This document shows positions 50,372 to 59,196 of a stretch of 64,000 nt of DNA, piece after piece. The stretch lies in contig NZ_QGLE01000006.1 of assembly GCF_003173035.1 (NCBI RefSeq), positions 208,324 through 272,323 on the forward strand. Reading direction: 5' to 3'. This DNA is from Zavarzinia aquatilis. Its GTDB lineage: Bacteria > Pseudomonadota > Alphaproteobacteria > Zavarziniales > Zavarziniaceae. Every line of letters starts with the position of its first letter. The stretch's first letter is position 1. Below the pieces are notes generated by a model. That model saw nothing but the letters and a program-made list of their open reading frames with translations, did not search any database and was not told the DNA's origin. A program made the translations under genes and the position numbers.

Positions 50372-51175
50372 CTAGCGGCGCAACTGGGGCGGCAGGCTGG
50401 CCAGCAGGGCGTCGCGCTCCGCCCCGGTCAGGCCGAGCCAGCGGCCTTCCGCGTCGACCGGCATCACCTCGGGTCCGCCGGCCGAAACGCCGAGGATCAG
50501 GTCCCGTCCCCGGTCGAGGTACAGCGGCTGGCTGCCGGCCGGCACGGTCCAGATGCTGCGCCGGAGGCCAGTGGCGAGGCCGCCGCTGACGATCCGCCAT
50601 TGCCGCGAGCCGCGCTTTTGCAACTCCAGGGGAGTGGCGATCAGGCGGCGGCCGTCGAGGGCGGATTTCAACCTTCGTGCGTTGCTCCACGTCGTCAGAG
50701 ACCGGACGAGGGCGCGGGACAGGAGCAACAACAGCCCGGACAGCGCGACGGCGAGCGTGACCGCGCGGTTGCCGAACCTGTCGAGTGCCAGATCCGTGGT
50801 CAGATAGGACGGTTGCGCTGAATCCGCGACCACGGTCAGCGGGTAGCTGTCCCGGGGCCAGGCGATGAAGACGAAGGAGGCTTCCCGGGTCAGGGACGTA
50901 CCGTCCGGCGCCCGGGCCGACAGCCGGGCCGAACAGCTGATGAGGACGGCCTTGTTCCGGCACGACCCGTCGACCAGCCGGCCCTCCCGCGCCGGCACCG
51001 CCCGATCGAGCACCCGCGCGTCGCCGACCAGGTCGGCGCCCAGCATGTGGATGGCGAAGAGGAAGAGGCCGGATATCAGCAGCGCCCTGAACAGCGATGT
51101 AACGATGTTGCGCAGGCCAAGGCCCGGCGGGCGAACCCTGAGCGGACGGGACGGCAAGGTGACGGACAGGGGCAT
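50372..51175 (-). CDS. Membrane protein of unknown function
   Basis: 267 residues from ATG 51175, with GGGAG eight bases upstream. An N-terminal helix (LFRALLISGLFLFAIHMLGA, about 26-45) and a second one (AVTLAVALSGLLLLLSRALV, about 130-150) bracket a probable periplasmic segment with two Cys (GSCRNKAVLISCSARL) that could form a disulfide. The second half is cytoplasmic-looking (GRRLIATPLELQKRGSRQWRIVSGG, LILGVSAGGPEVMPVDAEGRWLGL). I do not recognise the family. It lies between the SDR gene and the channel gene on the same strand. Confidence 0.6.
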   Translation of the reverse strand: MPLSVTLPSRPLRVRPPGLGLRNIVTSLFRALLISGLFLFAIHMLGADLVGDARVLDRAVPAREGRLVDGSCRNKAVLISCSARLSARAPDGTSLTREASFVFIAWPRDSYPLTVVADSAQPSYLTTDLALDRFGNRAVTLAVALSGLLLLLSRALVRSLTTWSNARRLKSALDGRRLIATPLELQKRGSRQWRIVSGGLATGLRRSIWTVPAGSQPLYLDRGRDLILGVSAGGPEVMPVDAEGRWLGLTGAERDALLASLPPQLRR

Positions 51176-51255
51176 GGGGGTTTCTCCCAAAGCTGTAAAA
51201 ACACGCCCAATTATATCCTGAGTGGTATTCGTCCGCGCAACATCGGCGCGTCGTC

Positions 51256-51906
51256 TCACAATCCCGGCGGGCGCGGCGGGTGCCACAGGGTCCAGCCACG
51301 ATAGAGCGCGAGCAGCCGCAAGGTGAGGCACAGCAGGGCGCCCGCGAGCATGGAGGGCTGGGCCGGCAGGCCGAGAACATCGCAGCCGACCACGGCGAAA
51401 CCGCCGGCCAGGGCCGCGACGGCATAGATTTCCGCCTGCAGGACGAGGGGTGTCCGCGTCACCAGCATGTCGCGCAGGATGCCGCCGCCGATGCCGACCA
51501 CCATGCCGACGGCGGGCGCCATCAGGGGATGAACCCCGAAATCGAGCGCCTTGGCCGCCCCCGCCGCGGTGAACAGGCCAAGGCCGATGGCATCGAACAG
51601 GCGCACCGGCTTGTCCAGCCGGCCGATCCAGCCCCCGGCGGCGATGGTGAAGACGCCGCCCGACAGGGCGATGGCGGCATTGTGCCAGCTCGTCAGGGTC
51701 TCGGGCGGGGTCGCGCCCAAAAGGATGTCGCGCAGGATGCCGCCGAACAGCGCGGTGACAAAGGCCATCAGAAGGACACCGAACAGATCCAGCCGCTCCC
51801 GCAGCGCAAGGGCGGCGCCGCTGATCGCGAAGACGAAGATGCCGATCCCGTCGAGGGCGAGGATCAGCCATTGCACGGGCTGATCGAGCGGCGGCAGGGC
51901 GTGCAT
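51256..51906 (-). CDS. TRIC/UPF0126-type cation channel family protein (YicG-like)
   Basis: 216 residues. Seven hydrophobic helices arranged as two homologous three-helix halves. Each half has the Gly-rich kink motif: FVTALFGGILRDILLG and VVGIGGGILRDMLV. The (I/G)GGxLRD motif is diagnostic of the prokaryotic TRIC family. Homologues form trimeric, monovalent cation-permeable channels in the inner membrane; the physiological role in bacteria is unknown. It starts 28 bases downstream of the fic stop on the same strand. Confidence 0.9.
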   Translation of the reverse strand: MHALPPLDQPVQWLILALDGIGIFVFAISGAALALRERLDLFGVLLMAFVTALFGGILRDILLGATPPETLTSWHNAAIALSGGVFTIAAGGWIGRLDKPVRLFDAIGLGLFTAAGAAKALDFGVHPLMAPAVGMVVGIGGGILRDMLVTRTPLVLQAEIYAVAALAGGFAVVGCDVLGLPAQPSMLAGALLCLTLRLLALYRGWTLWHPPRPPGL

Positions 51907-51934
51907 GGTCAGTCCCTCCCTCGGCTCATGTCGG

Positions 51935-53068
51935 TCAGACTTTCAGCAGGTCGAGCAGCGGATCGAAGGCGTAGAGGGCGGCACGCCGTCCCGAGGCTGG
52001 CACCATCGTCCGCAGGATGCCCGCGTCGGCGAGCCGGCGCGACAGGGCCCGGGCCGAGGTCGCCGGGATGCCGGATTTCTTGACGAAGCGGTCGTTGCGG
52101 AAAATCGGACTGGCGAAGACGAAATCGAGCGCCTGATCGTGGAACTGGGAGTTCAGAACGGCGCGGAAACGCTCCCGCATCGAGGTGTAGAGCGCGAGGA
52201 TGGCATCCGCCGTCCGCATGTTGGCGGCGGCCTGCTCGTGTAGGGCGCGCAGAAAGAACACGATCCAGCCGGTCCAGTCCGAGGTGGCGGATACCGCGCG
52301 CATCCGCTCGATGTATTCGTCCTTGTGGGTCTCGAAATAGCCCGAGACGAAGAAATTCGGCTGGCACAGGATGTTCAGCTTCCACAGCATCAGGGTGATC
52401 AACATCCGCCCGATGCGGCCGTTGCCATCCTCGAATGGATGGAGCGCCTCGAATTCGACATGGGCGATCGCCGTTCGGATCAGCGAGGGCATGGGGCTCT
52501 CATTGATGAAGCGGAACAGCTCGGCCATGGCCGGGGGCAATCGGTCCGGCGCGATGGGCACATAGTAGATTTCCCCGCGGCGGTCGTCGCCGACGTAGTT
52601 CTGTTCGACCTTATAGCTGCCGGGACTGCGGCCCGCGCCGCGCCCGAAGGACAGAAGACGCTGATGCGCCATCCGGATCAGATGCTCGCCCAGCGGCATC
52701 CCGTCGGCGAGGGATTGCTGCGCGATGCTCAGGGCGCGGGCGTAGAGATAGGTCTCGACAGCATCGTTGCGCGCTTCGCGGTAAGGGTCCGCGTGGCCGG
52801 AATCTTCCTCCGCTTCAAGGCGATAGAGTTCTTCGATGGTCGAGATCGTTCCTTCCATCCTCGACGAACTCACCGCGTCCTGACGGCGCAGCGGGGCCAG
52901 CAGCAGGTCGCCGTTCGGCATGGCCGACATTCGCGTGTCATAGCGCGCGAGGGAGGCCGCCGCTTCCTCGAGCGGGCCGAGGAGGGCCCCGTAATCCAGC
53001 GTGGCCGGGGGAAAGGCCCCGGTGTGGTAGTTCACGGCCCCGGAAAAATCATAGGGTTTGATGACCAT
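51935..53068 (-). CDS. Fic-domain protein, class II (AMPylator) with winged-helix tail
   Basis: 377 residues from ATG 53068; the frame is open to a TTG at 53137, but that stretch overlaps operator-like sequence. The N-terminal inhibitory helix motif (S/T)xxxE(G/N) is present as SSRMEG (68-73), class II. The Fic active site HPFEDGNGRIGR (210-221) is complete, with catalytic His210. The C-terminal region (about 300-377, FVKKSGIPATSARALSRRLADAGILRTM) looks like a winged-helix DNA-binding domain. It probably transfers AMP from ATP to a protein hydroxyl, held inactive by Glu72. Such Fic-wHTH proteins may regulate their own promoter; three dyads lie upstream. No antitoxin gene is adjacent. Confidence 0.9.
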   Translation of the reverse strand: MVIKPYDFSGAVNYHTGAFPPATLDYGALLGPLEEAAASLARYDTRMSAMPNGDLLLAPLRRQDAVSSSRMEGTISTIEELYRLEAEEDSGHADPYREARNDAVETYLYARALSIAQQSLADGMPLGEHLIRMAHQRLLSFGRGAGRSPGSYKVEQNYVGDDRRGEIYYVPIAPDRLPPAMAELFRFINESPMPSLIRTAIAHVEFEALHPFEDGNGRIGRMLITLMLWKLNILCQPNFFVSGYFETHKDEYIERMRAVSATSDWTGWIVFFLRALHEQAAANMRTADAILALYTSMRERFRAVLNSQFHDQALDFVFASPIFRNDRFVKKSGIPATSARALSRRLADAGILRTMVPASGRRAALYAFDPLLDLLKV

Positions 53069-53087
53069 ATCCGGGCCGATCCCGTTA

Positions 53088-53171
53088 TCAACTTGTCTTG
53101 ATGCTACCGTAATCGCATCAACGAATGTTGACGACAAAATAGTGGATCATTCTGTTGTCAAAATTCGTTGA
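53088..53171. promoter_or_regulatory. Three TCAA-N6-TTGA dyads upstream of fic
   Basis: Identical half-sites TCAA...TTGA occur at 53088-53101, 53118-53131 and 53158-53171. Their centres are exactly 30 and 40 bases apart, so all could face one side of the helix. The second and third lie in a larger inverted repeat with 21-base arms and two mismatches (53116-53136 and 53153-53173). The stretch is AT-rich in a GC-rich region, lies 20-103 bases before the fic ATG and includes a TTGACA on the minus strand. Best read as an operator/promoter array. Confidence 0.65.
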
Positions 53172-53213
53172 TGTCGGCGTGTTGTCATCAAGCCTTGGCT
53201 GTTCGTCCGGTGC

Positions 53214-54356
53214 TCACTTCGTCAGGCTGCGGGCGATGACCATCTGCTGGATCTGGCTGGTGCCTTCATAGATGCGGAAGATGCGGACGTCGCGGTAGAA
53301 GCGCTCGATGCCGTAATCGGCGACATAGCCGGCGCCGCCGAAGATCTGCACCGCGCGGTCGGCGACGCGGCCGACCATTTCCGAGGCGAAATATTTGCAG
53401 CAGGCGGCTTCGGTCGAGACGCTCTCGCCCGCGTCGAAGCGGCTGGCGGCGTCGCGCACCATGCATTGCGCGGCATAAATCTCGGTCTTGCAGTCGGCCA
53501 GCATGGCCTGCACCAGCTGGAAATCGGCGATGCGCTGGCCGAATTGTTTCCGCTCGCTCGCATAGGCGATGCTGTCGTCGAGCAGGCGCAACGCGACGCC
53601 GATACAGACCGAGGAAATGTGCAGCCGGCCGCGGTCGAGCACTTTCATCGCGGTCTTGAAGCCCTTGCCCTCGACGCCGCCGATCAGGTTTTCCGCCGGC
53701 ACGCGGGCATCCTCGAAGATCACGTCGGCGATCTTGGCGCCCTGCTGGCCCATCTTCTTCTCGGGCTTGCCGATGCGGATGCCGGGCGTGCCCGCCTCGA
53801 CGACGAAGGCGGAAATGCCGCCCGCGCCCTTGATCGCGGCATCGGTGCGCGCCATCACCGTGAACAGGCCGGCGCTGGGCGCATTGGTGATGTAACGCTT
53901 GGTGCCGTTCAGGATGTAACTGTCGCCGTCGCGCCTGGCGCTGGTCTTCAGCGAGGCGGCGTCGGAGCCGGCGTCGGGCTCGGTCAGGCAGAAGGACGAG
54001 GTGAGTTCGCCGCTGGCCAGTTTCGGCAGATATTTCGCCTTCTGCGCCGCCGTGCCGTCGATGATCAACCCTTGCGCGCCGATGCCGACATTGGTGCCGA
54101 AGGCGGAGCGGAAGGCGGGCGAGGTCTGGCAGAAGGTGAACATGACCTCGATCTCGTCGGCCATGGCGAGGCCGAGGCCGCCGTATTCCTCGGGAATCGA
54201 GAGACCGTAGAGGCCGAGGTCGCGCATCTCGGCCAGAATGTCGGCCGGCACGGCGTCATCGTCGGAAACCCGGGCTTCATTGGGGCGCAGGCGCTCGCGC
54301 ACGAAGCGGCCCAGGGTTTCGATGAATTGGGCGCGCGTCTCGCGGTCGATCGCCAT
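53214..54356 (-). CDS. Acyl-CoA dehydrogenase
   Basis: 380 residues from ATG 54356, preceded by GGAGGGGAAGG. FAD-dependent first step of beta-oxidation or a related pathway. FCLTEPDAGSDAASLKTSARRDG is the FAD-binding signature; YILNGTKRYITNAPSAGLF follows. RKQFGQRIADFQLVQAMLADCKTEIYAAQCM is in the helical domain, and RFYRDVRIFRIYEGTSQIQQMVIARSL carries the second signature with catalytic Glu in YEGT. Chain-length specificity cannot be set from sequence. Not in an obvious operon; divergent fic regulatory DNA lies 140 bases away. Confidence 0.93.
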   Translation of the reverse strand: MAIDRETRAQFIETLGRFVRERLRPNEARVSDDDAVPADILAEMRDLGLYGLSIPEEYGGLGLAMADEIEVMFTFCQTSPAFRSAFGTNVGIGAQGLIIDGTAAQKAKYLPKLASGELTSSFCLTEPDAGSDAASLKTSARRDGDSYILNGTKRYITNAPSAGLFTVMARTDAAIKGAGGISAFVVEAGTPGIRIGKPEKKMGQQGAKIADVIFEDARVPAENLIGGVEGKGFKTAMKVLDRGRLHISSVCIGVALRLLDDSIAYASERKQFGQRIADFQLVQAMLADCKTEIYAAQCMVRDAASRFDAGESVSTEAACCKYFASEMVGRVADRAVQIFGGAGYVADYGIERFYRDVRIFRIYEGTSQIQQMVIARSLTK

Positions 54357-54438
54357 GCCTTCCCCTCCGGTGTCATTTTTGTCGGCGGGGGAGTGAAGCA
54401 CTTTCCGAAATGGCGGGCCAGTTGGAATGCGGGGGCCG

Positions 54439-56499
54439 TCAGCGCCCCTCGCGCCACCAGGCGCCGAGCAGCAACCCGAGGGCGAGCAGCAGCGCGAGGG
54501 CGGCCGGCAAGAGGGAGACTTGCGTCACCGCCGTCACCTCATAGGCGCCGTTGCGGCGCAGGCCGATCCAGCCACCGCCAGCGGCGGGGCGGTCGGGATC
54601 GACCCGGCGCAGCTCGGGCACGCCGTCTTCCGACAGGAAACGGGTGCTGCCGCCACTCGCCCGGGCGAGGGGGGCGAGGGTGTCGATGGTGGCGCGGACA
54701 TCCGCCATCTCGCGCCCGCCGGTATCGCCGACCGCGACGCTGACCACCCGCGTGCCGTCCGAGATGTGCCACAGGCCGGCCTCGTCGGCGGCGACGCTGG
54801 CGGTCGCGATGCCGTCGTCGTGATCGGTCAGGCGGATGTTGCGGCTGCGGCCCGACGGGGCCTCGACATCGACCGGGGGCGGTTGCGGCGTCAGGCTGCG
54901 CCGCTCGATCGTGATGGTGTCGCCCGCGACATGGGCCCGCAGGTCTTCTTCCTCGAGGTCGGGTTCCTGCATCGACCAATGGGCGATCCGGCGCAGCAAT
55001 TCGGCCTGCGGCCCGCCGCCCTCGAAACCGCGCTGCCACAGCCAGGCCTCGTCCGAGGCGAGCAGGGCGACCCGGCCCCGGCCCACCCGGTCGAGGATCA
55101 GCAGGGGGCGGTCGCCGGCCCCGGTCATGACCGTGGTGCCCGATCTCGCCTCGAGGTCCGACATGCGCAGCCAGCGGCCCCAGGCCGGCTCCCCGCCCGG
55201 CGGCCCCGCGCCGGGCAGATCGGCGGTTACCGGATGGCGGCGGCCGGCGGCGGTCAGGGCGGGACGGAACGCGGCGTCGATATCCGGGCCGCGCGGCCGG
55301 GCCGGCAGCACGTCGGACAGGATGCCGGCGAAGAGGCTCAGGGGTTCGTCCGCGTCGGGGCTCGCCGCGATCATCAGGGCGCCGCCGTTGCGGACATAAT
55401 CGACGACATTGCCGAGATAGTTGGACGGCAGGATGCCGCGCTGGCGATAGCGGTCGAAGATGACGAGGTCGAAATCCGAGATTTTCTCCTCGAACAATTC
55501 GCGGGTCGGGAAGGCGATCAGCGAGAGTTCGTTCACCGGGGTCGCATCCTGCTTCTGGGGCGGACGCAGGATGGTGAAATGGACGAGGTCGACGGACGGG
55601 TCGGACTTCAGGATGTTGCGCCAGGCCCGCTCGCCCATATGCGGCTCGCCCGAGACGAGCAGGACGCGCAAGCGGTCGCGGATGCCGTTGATCGAGACGA
55701 TGGCGGTGTTGTTGGCCGGCGTCAGCTCGGCCGGGCCGGGGGCGACGGCAATCTCGAAGATGTTGGGGCCGCGCTTCTTCGGCGTCACCCCGATCGTCAC
55801 CGGCGTGCCCACCGGCACCTCGCGCGTCACCGGCGGGCGGCCGTCGGCGGCGATGGTGACGCGGGCCGGAATGCCGGCGATGCGCTCGCCGGCTTCGGCA
55901 TCGTCGACGCGCAGGCGAATGGAGACTTCCTTGTCGATGACGGCATAGGACGGCGCTTCCAGGATGGTGACCCTGCGGTCGCGCTCCCCCGGCTTTCCGG
56001 TCGCGAGCAGGTGGAAGGGCGCGGCGAGGCCGGGCGGCGGGCTTTCGGCGTCGGTGGCGCGGCCGTCGGACAGGGCGATCACCCCGGCCAGCCGGTCGCG
56101 CGGAATATCGGCCAGCGCCTGGCCGACCGCCCCCATCAGCAAGGTGCCGACGGGATCGGCGCCCACGCTCACCTCCCGCAGCTCGATGCCCTGCAGGCGG
56201 GCGAGTTTCTGGCGCAGGGCGGTCAGGGCGGCCTCGGTCTCGGCCGGGCGGGTGCCGATCTGCTGGCTGGGCGAGCGGTCGACGGCGAGCAGCAGGATAT
56301 CGTCGAGGGGGCGGCGCTTCTCCTCGCTGGCGATCGGGTTGACCAGCACGGCGAGCAGGGCAAGGCCGAGCAACAGGCGCAGGAAGGCGCCCCGCCCGCG
56401 CCGCCACAGCGCCAGCCCCGTCGGCACGGCAAGCAGCAGGGCCGCGGCCGCGATCAGCCACAGGGGCACGAGGGGGGAAGCGTCGATGCCGATGCTCAT
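54439..56499 (-). CDS. Large membrane protein of the MoxR cluster (glutamine-amidotransferase-like)
   Basis: 686 residues. Two N-terminal helices (VPLWLIAAAALLLAVPTGLALW; FLRLLLGLALLAVLVNPIA, about 10-58), a C-terminal helix (SLLPAALALLLALGLLLGAWW), and a large periplasmic region. The region near 65-150 resembles a VWA-like fold (ILLLAVDRSPSQQIG, GVIALSDGRATD). A class-I-amidotransferase-like segment lies around 300-400 (RVLLVSGEPHMGERAWRNIL, FDLVIFDRYRQRGILPSNYLGNVVDYVRNGGALMIA), apparently without the catalytic Cys. It starts inside the stop of the DUF4159 gene (ATGA overlap) and is the last gene of moxR-DUF58-DUF4159-this. Confidence 0.78.
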   Translation of the reverse strand: MSIGIDASPLVPLWLIAAAALLLAVPTGLALWRRGRGAFLRLLLGLALLAVLVNPIASEEKRRPLDDILLLAVDRSPSQQIGTRPAETEAALTALRQKLARLQGIELREVSVGADPVGTLLMGAVGQALADIPRDRLAGVIALSDGRATDAESPPPGLAAPFHLLATGKPGERDRRVTILEAPSYAVIDKEVSIRLRVDDAEAGERIAGIPARVTIAADGRPPVTREVPVGTPVTIGVTPKKRGPNIFEIAVAPGPAELTPANNTAIVSINGIRDRLRVLLVSGEPHMGERAWRNILKSDPSVDLVHFTILRPPQKQDATPVNELSLIAFPTRELFEEKISDFDLVIFDRYRQRGILPSNYLGNVVDYVRNGGALMIAASPDADEPLSLFAGILSDVLPARPRGPDIDAAFRPALTAAGRRHPVTADLPGAGPPGGEPAWGRWLRMSDLEARSGTTVMTGAGDRPLLILDRVGRGRVALLASDEAWLWQRGFEGGGPQAELLRRIAHWSMQEPDLEEEDLRAHVAGDTITIERRSLTPQPPPVDVEAPSGRSRNIRLTDHDDGIATASVAADEAGLWHISDGTRVVSVAVGDTGGREMADVRATIDTLAPLARASGGSTRFLSEDGVPELRRVDPDRPAAGGGWIGLRRNGAYEVTAVTQVSLLPAALALLLALGLLLGAWWREGR

Positions 56500-59195
56500 T
56501 GCCCCAGCCTTTCCAGAAGCGCGGGGACATGGACCTGATCGGCCTTGTAATTGCCGGTCAGGGCATAGAGCACGAGGTTGATGCCGAAGCGCAGCGCCAT
56601 CTCGCGCTGGCGGCTGCCGCCCGGCTCCAGCGCGGCGAGGGGGCGGCCCTGCTCGTCGGCGGCCCAGGCGGCGGCCCAGTCGTTCGGCCCGATGACATAG
56701 CCCGAGACCCCGTCATTGGCGGGGGAGGCATTGGCCTCGACCCAGACCTGCCCGCCTTCGTAGCGGCCGGGGAAATTCTGCAGCAGGTAGAAGGATTTGG
56801 TCAGCACATGGTCGGCCGGCACGGGCACCAGCGGCGGAACGTCCAGGCGCGACAGGACGAGGCGCAGGGTCTCGTCCCCGGCCGAGCCGGCGCCGCCGGG
56901 CAGGGTGCCCGTGCCTTGCGCGATGTCGCGGGTATCGAACAGCACGACGCCGCCCGCCTTGATGAAACCGTCGAGCCGCGCGATCGCCTCCGGCCCCGGA
57001 TCGAAGCCCGCCACCATCGGCCAGTAGAGCAGGGGATAGAGCGCGAGTTCGTCCGTGCCGAGGTCGAGGCCGACCGGCGCCCCCGGTTCGACCGAGGTCC
57101 GTTCCTTCAGCGCGGCGGACAGGCCGCGCAGGCCCGCCTCGCTCATCTCGTCGGTCGCGGCATCACCGGTGACGACATAGGCGAGGTGGATGTCCGCCGC
57201 CGCCTCCGCCGCCTCCATCGCCCGGGCCCGTTCGACCGGCTGGGCGAGCACGAGGGCGAGGGCGCCGAGGGCGGTGGGCACCAGCCGTCCCGTCAGGCGC
57301 AGCGCGACGAGAATGTCGAAGGCGAGCAGGGCGAGAGCGGCGAGGATCAGCCAGGGGCCGAGAGCGACGGCCGCCGCGACCTCGGGCAGGGCAACGGTGA
57401 CGCCGGCCATGTCGGGCAGCGGCGCGAGACTGTCGAGATCGGGCGACAGGTTCAGGGCCTGACGGGCGGCGGGGTCGCCGTAGAAGCCGGGCGGGCTCTG
57501 CGGTCCCGCCGGGGTTTCGGCGATCCGGTTGGCGGCGACAGGGCCGGCCCCCTGCGCCACGGCGCCCAGTTGGCCAAAGCCGTCGAGACTGGCGAGGGGC
57601 GGCAGGGCGCGGTTGCCCTCGATGGCGCCGCCCTCACCCTCGGCGAGGCTGGTGATCCGGCGCAGCAGGTCGACGAAGAGACCAGAGAGGGCGAGGCTCG
57701 ACCAGTCGGAATTGGCCGAGGTATGGACGAGGACAAGGAGGCCGGCGCCCCGCCGCGCCCCGGTGATCAGGGGCGTGCCGTCGGTCAGCCGGGCCCAGGT
57801 GCGGGCATCCAGCTCCAGCGACGGCTCGGCCAGGACCTGACGGAAGACCTTGACCTCCGGGCTGGGCACGAGGCCGGCAAAGGGACTGTCGGCGGCGAAG
57901 GGGGCGATGCTGGCAGGCTCGGTCCACGACAGGGCGCCGCCCAGCGCCCGGTCGCCGGAGCGGATCGCGACCGGCAGCAGATCGTCGGCCGAGGCGGCGA
58001 AACGCGCCCCGGCGAAACGCAGCACCACGCCGCCCTTGTCGATAAAGGCTTCGAGCGCCGGGCGCTGGGCGGCCGGGACATGACCGATGTCCGGCAGCAC
58101 GATCACCGAGGGCGGCGCCTCGAGCAGGCGGGCCAGCGGTGCCCGGCGCACGTCGGCGAAGGGCGAGAGCGCGCGTTCGAGGAAATAGGCTTCCGAGACC
58201 AGGGGGCGCAGGGCCTCGTCCCCGCCCTCGAAGGCGAGACCGACGATGCGGCGGCGCCAGCGCCCGTCCATCAGGCGGGTGGCGGCGGCCGAGGCTTCCT
58301 CGGGGATGTCGATGCGGACGGCCTTGTTGCGCAGCTCGGGCGGCAGGTCGATGGTCACGCTGTGGCCGGCTTCGTCCGGTCCGATCTCGGTCACCTCGCG
58401 GCCGAGCACCTGACCGCTGTCGCTCCGCGCGACCAGGGTCAGGCGGCGCGGGCCGTCGGCCTCCGCCCGGGCGACGTCGACCGCCAGTCCCTCCGCCACG
58501 AGGCGCGGCGCATCGAGGGCGAAGGCGGCGTGGCCGGGGCCGAGGGACAGGCGGGTGACCGGGCCGAAACGGCGAAGCGCCCCGGCCAGCGTCTCGGCGT
58601 GGCCGTCCTCGAGGCCGTCGTCCAGCCACAGGCTTTCGCCGACGGCATCGTCGGGCAGGGTCTCCAGCGTCCTCGCTGCCGCCGCGCGGTCGACCGGCCA
58701 GGGCTTGGGCGACAGGGCGGCGACGGCACCCTTCAGCTCGGCGTAAGAGGTCAGGGCCGGGGCCGGGCGGGGGCCGGCGGCATCGGGTGCGGTGGTCAGC
58801 AGGCGGACCGGGCGCCCGGCGCTTTCGGCGGCCAGGATGCGCGGCTCCAGCGCGGCGATCCGCTCCCGCCAGTGGGAGGCGGCGGCCCAGCCGTCGTCGA
58901 TCACGATCAGCAGGGGGCCGCTGCCACCCGCGGCGCGCGATGGGTCGAGCACCGGCCCGGCGAGGCCGATGATGACGAGCCCGGCGAGCAGGAGGCGCAG
59001 CAGGATCAGCCACCAGGGCGTCCGCTCCGGCGTTTCCTGACGCTGGGGCAGATCGAGCAGCAGGGCGAGGGCGGGAAAACGGGTCTGGCGCGGCGCGGGC
59101 GGGGTGAGGCGCACCAGCCACCAGATGACCGGCAGCGCGGCGAGACCGAGCAGCAGCCAGGGGGCGGAAAAGCCGAGGGCGCCGAGACCAGCCAT
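56496..59195 (-). CDS. BatA-N/DUF4159 double-domain membrane protein
   Basis: 899 residues. The BatA-type N-terminus (GFSAPWLLLGLAALPVIWWLVRLTPP) has two helices, then a VWA-like domain with a degenerate metal site (LLIVIDDGWAAASHWRERI). The middle contains GATase-like segments (IVLPDIGHVPAAQRPALEAFIDKGGVVLRF), then further helices (about 615-665) and a C-terminal DUF4159 domain (IHLAYVVTGDAATDEMSEAGLRGLSAAL, YPLLYWPMVAGFDPGPEAIARLDGFIKAGGVVLFDTRD). One base separates it from the DUF58 gene. MoxR clusters of this make-up are thought to chaperone or assemble envelope complexes; the specific target is unknown. Confidence 0.85.
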   Translation of the reverse strand: MAGLGALGFSAPWLLLGLAALPVIWWLVRLTPPAPRQTRFPALALLLDLPQRQETPERTPWWLILLRLLLAGLVIIGLAGPVLDPSRAAGGSGPLLIVIDDGWAAASHWRERIAALEPRILAAESAGRPVRLLTTAPDAAGPRPAPALTSYAELKGAVAALSPKPWPVDRAAAARTLETLPDDAVGESLWLDDGLEDGHAETLAGALRRFGPVTRLSLGPGHAAFALDAPRLVAEGLAVDVARAEADGPRRLTLVARSDSGQVLGREVTEIGPDEAGHSVTIDLPPELRNKAVRIDIPEEASAAATRLMDGRWRRRIVGLAFEGGDEALRPLVSEAYFLERALSPFADVRRAPLARLLEAPPSVIVLPDIGHVPAAQRPALEAFIDKGGVVLRFAGARFAASADDLLPVAIRSGDRALGGALSWTEPASIAPFAADSPFAGLVPSPEVKVFRQVLAEPSLELDARTWARLTDGTPLITGARRGAGLLVLVHTSANSDWSSLALSGLFVDLLRRITSLAEGEGGAIEGNRALPPLASLDGFGQLGAVAQGAGPVAANRIAETPAGPQSPPGFYGDPAARQALNLSPDLDSLAPLPDMAGVTVALPEVAAAVALGPWLILAALALLAFDILVALRLTGRLVPTALGALALVLAQPVERARAMEAAEAAADIHLAYVVTGDAATDEMSEAGLRGLSAALKERTSVEPGAPVGLDLGTDELALYPLLYWPMVAGFDPGPEAIARLDGFIKAGGVVLFDTRDIAQGTGTLPGGAGSAGDETLRLVLSRLDVPPLVPVPADHVLTKSFYLLQNFPGRYEGGQVWVEANASPANDGVSGYVIGPNDWAAAWAADEQGRPLAALEPGGSRQREMALRFGINLVLYALTGNYKADQVHVPALLERLGQ

Positions 59196-59196
59196 G

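Noticed and set aside
53069..53137. TTG start extending Fic by 23 residues
   Set aside because: It needs a rare start codon and would place two of the three operator-like dyads inside the coding region. The ATG at 53068 gives a normal class II Fic N-terminus.
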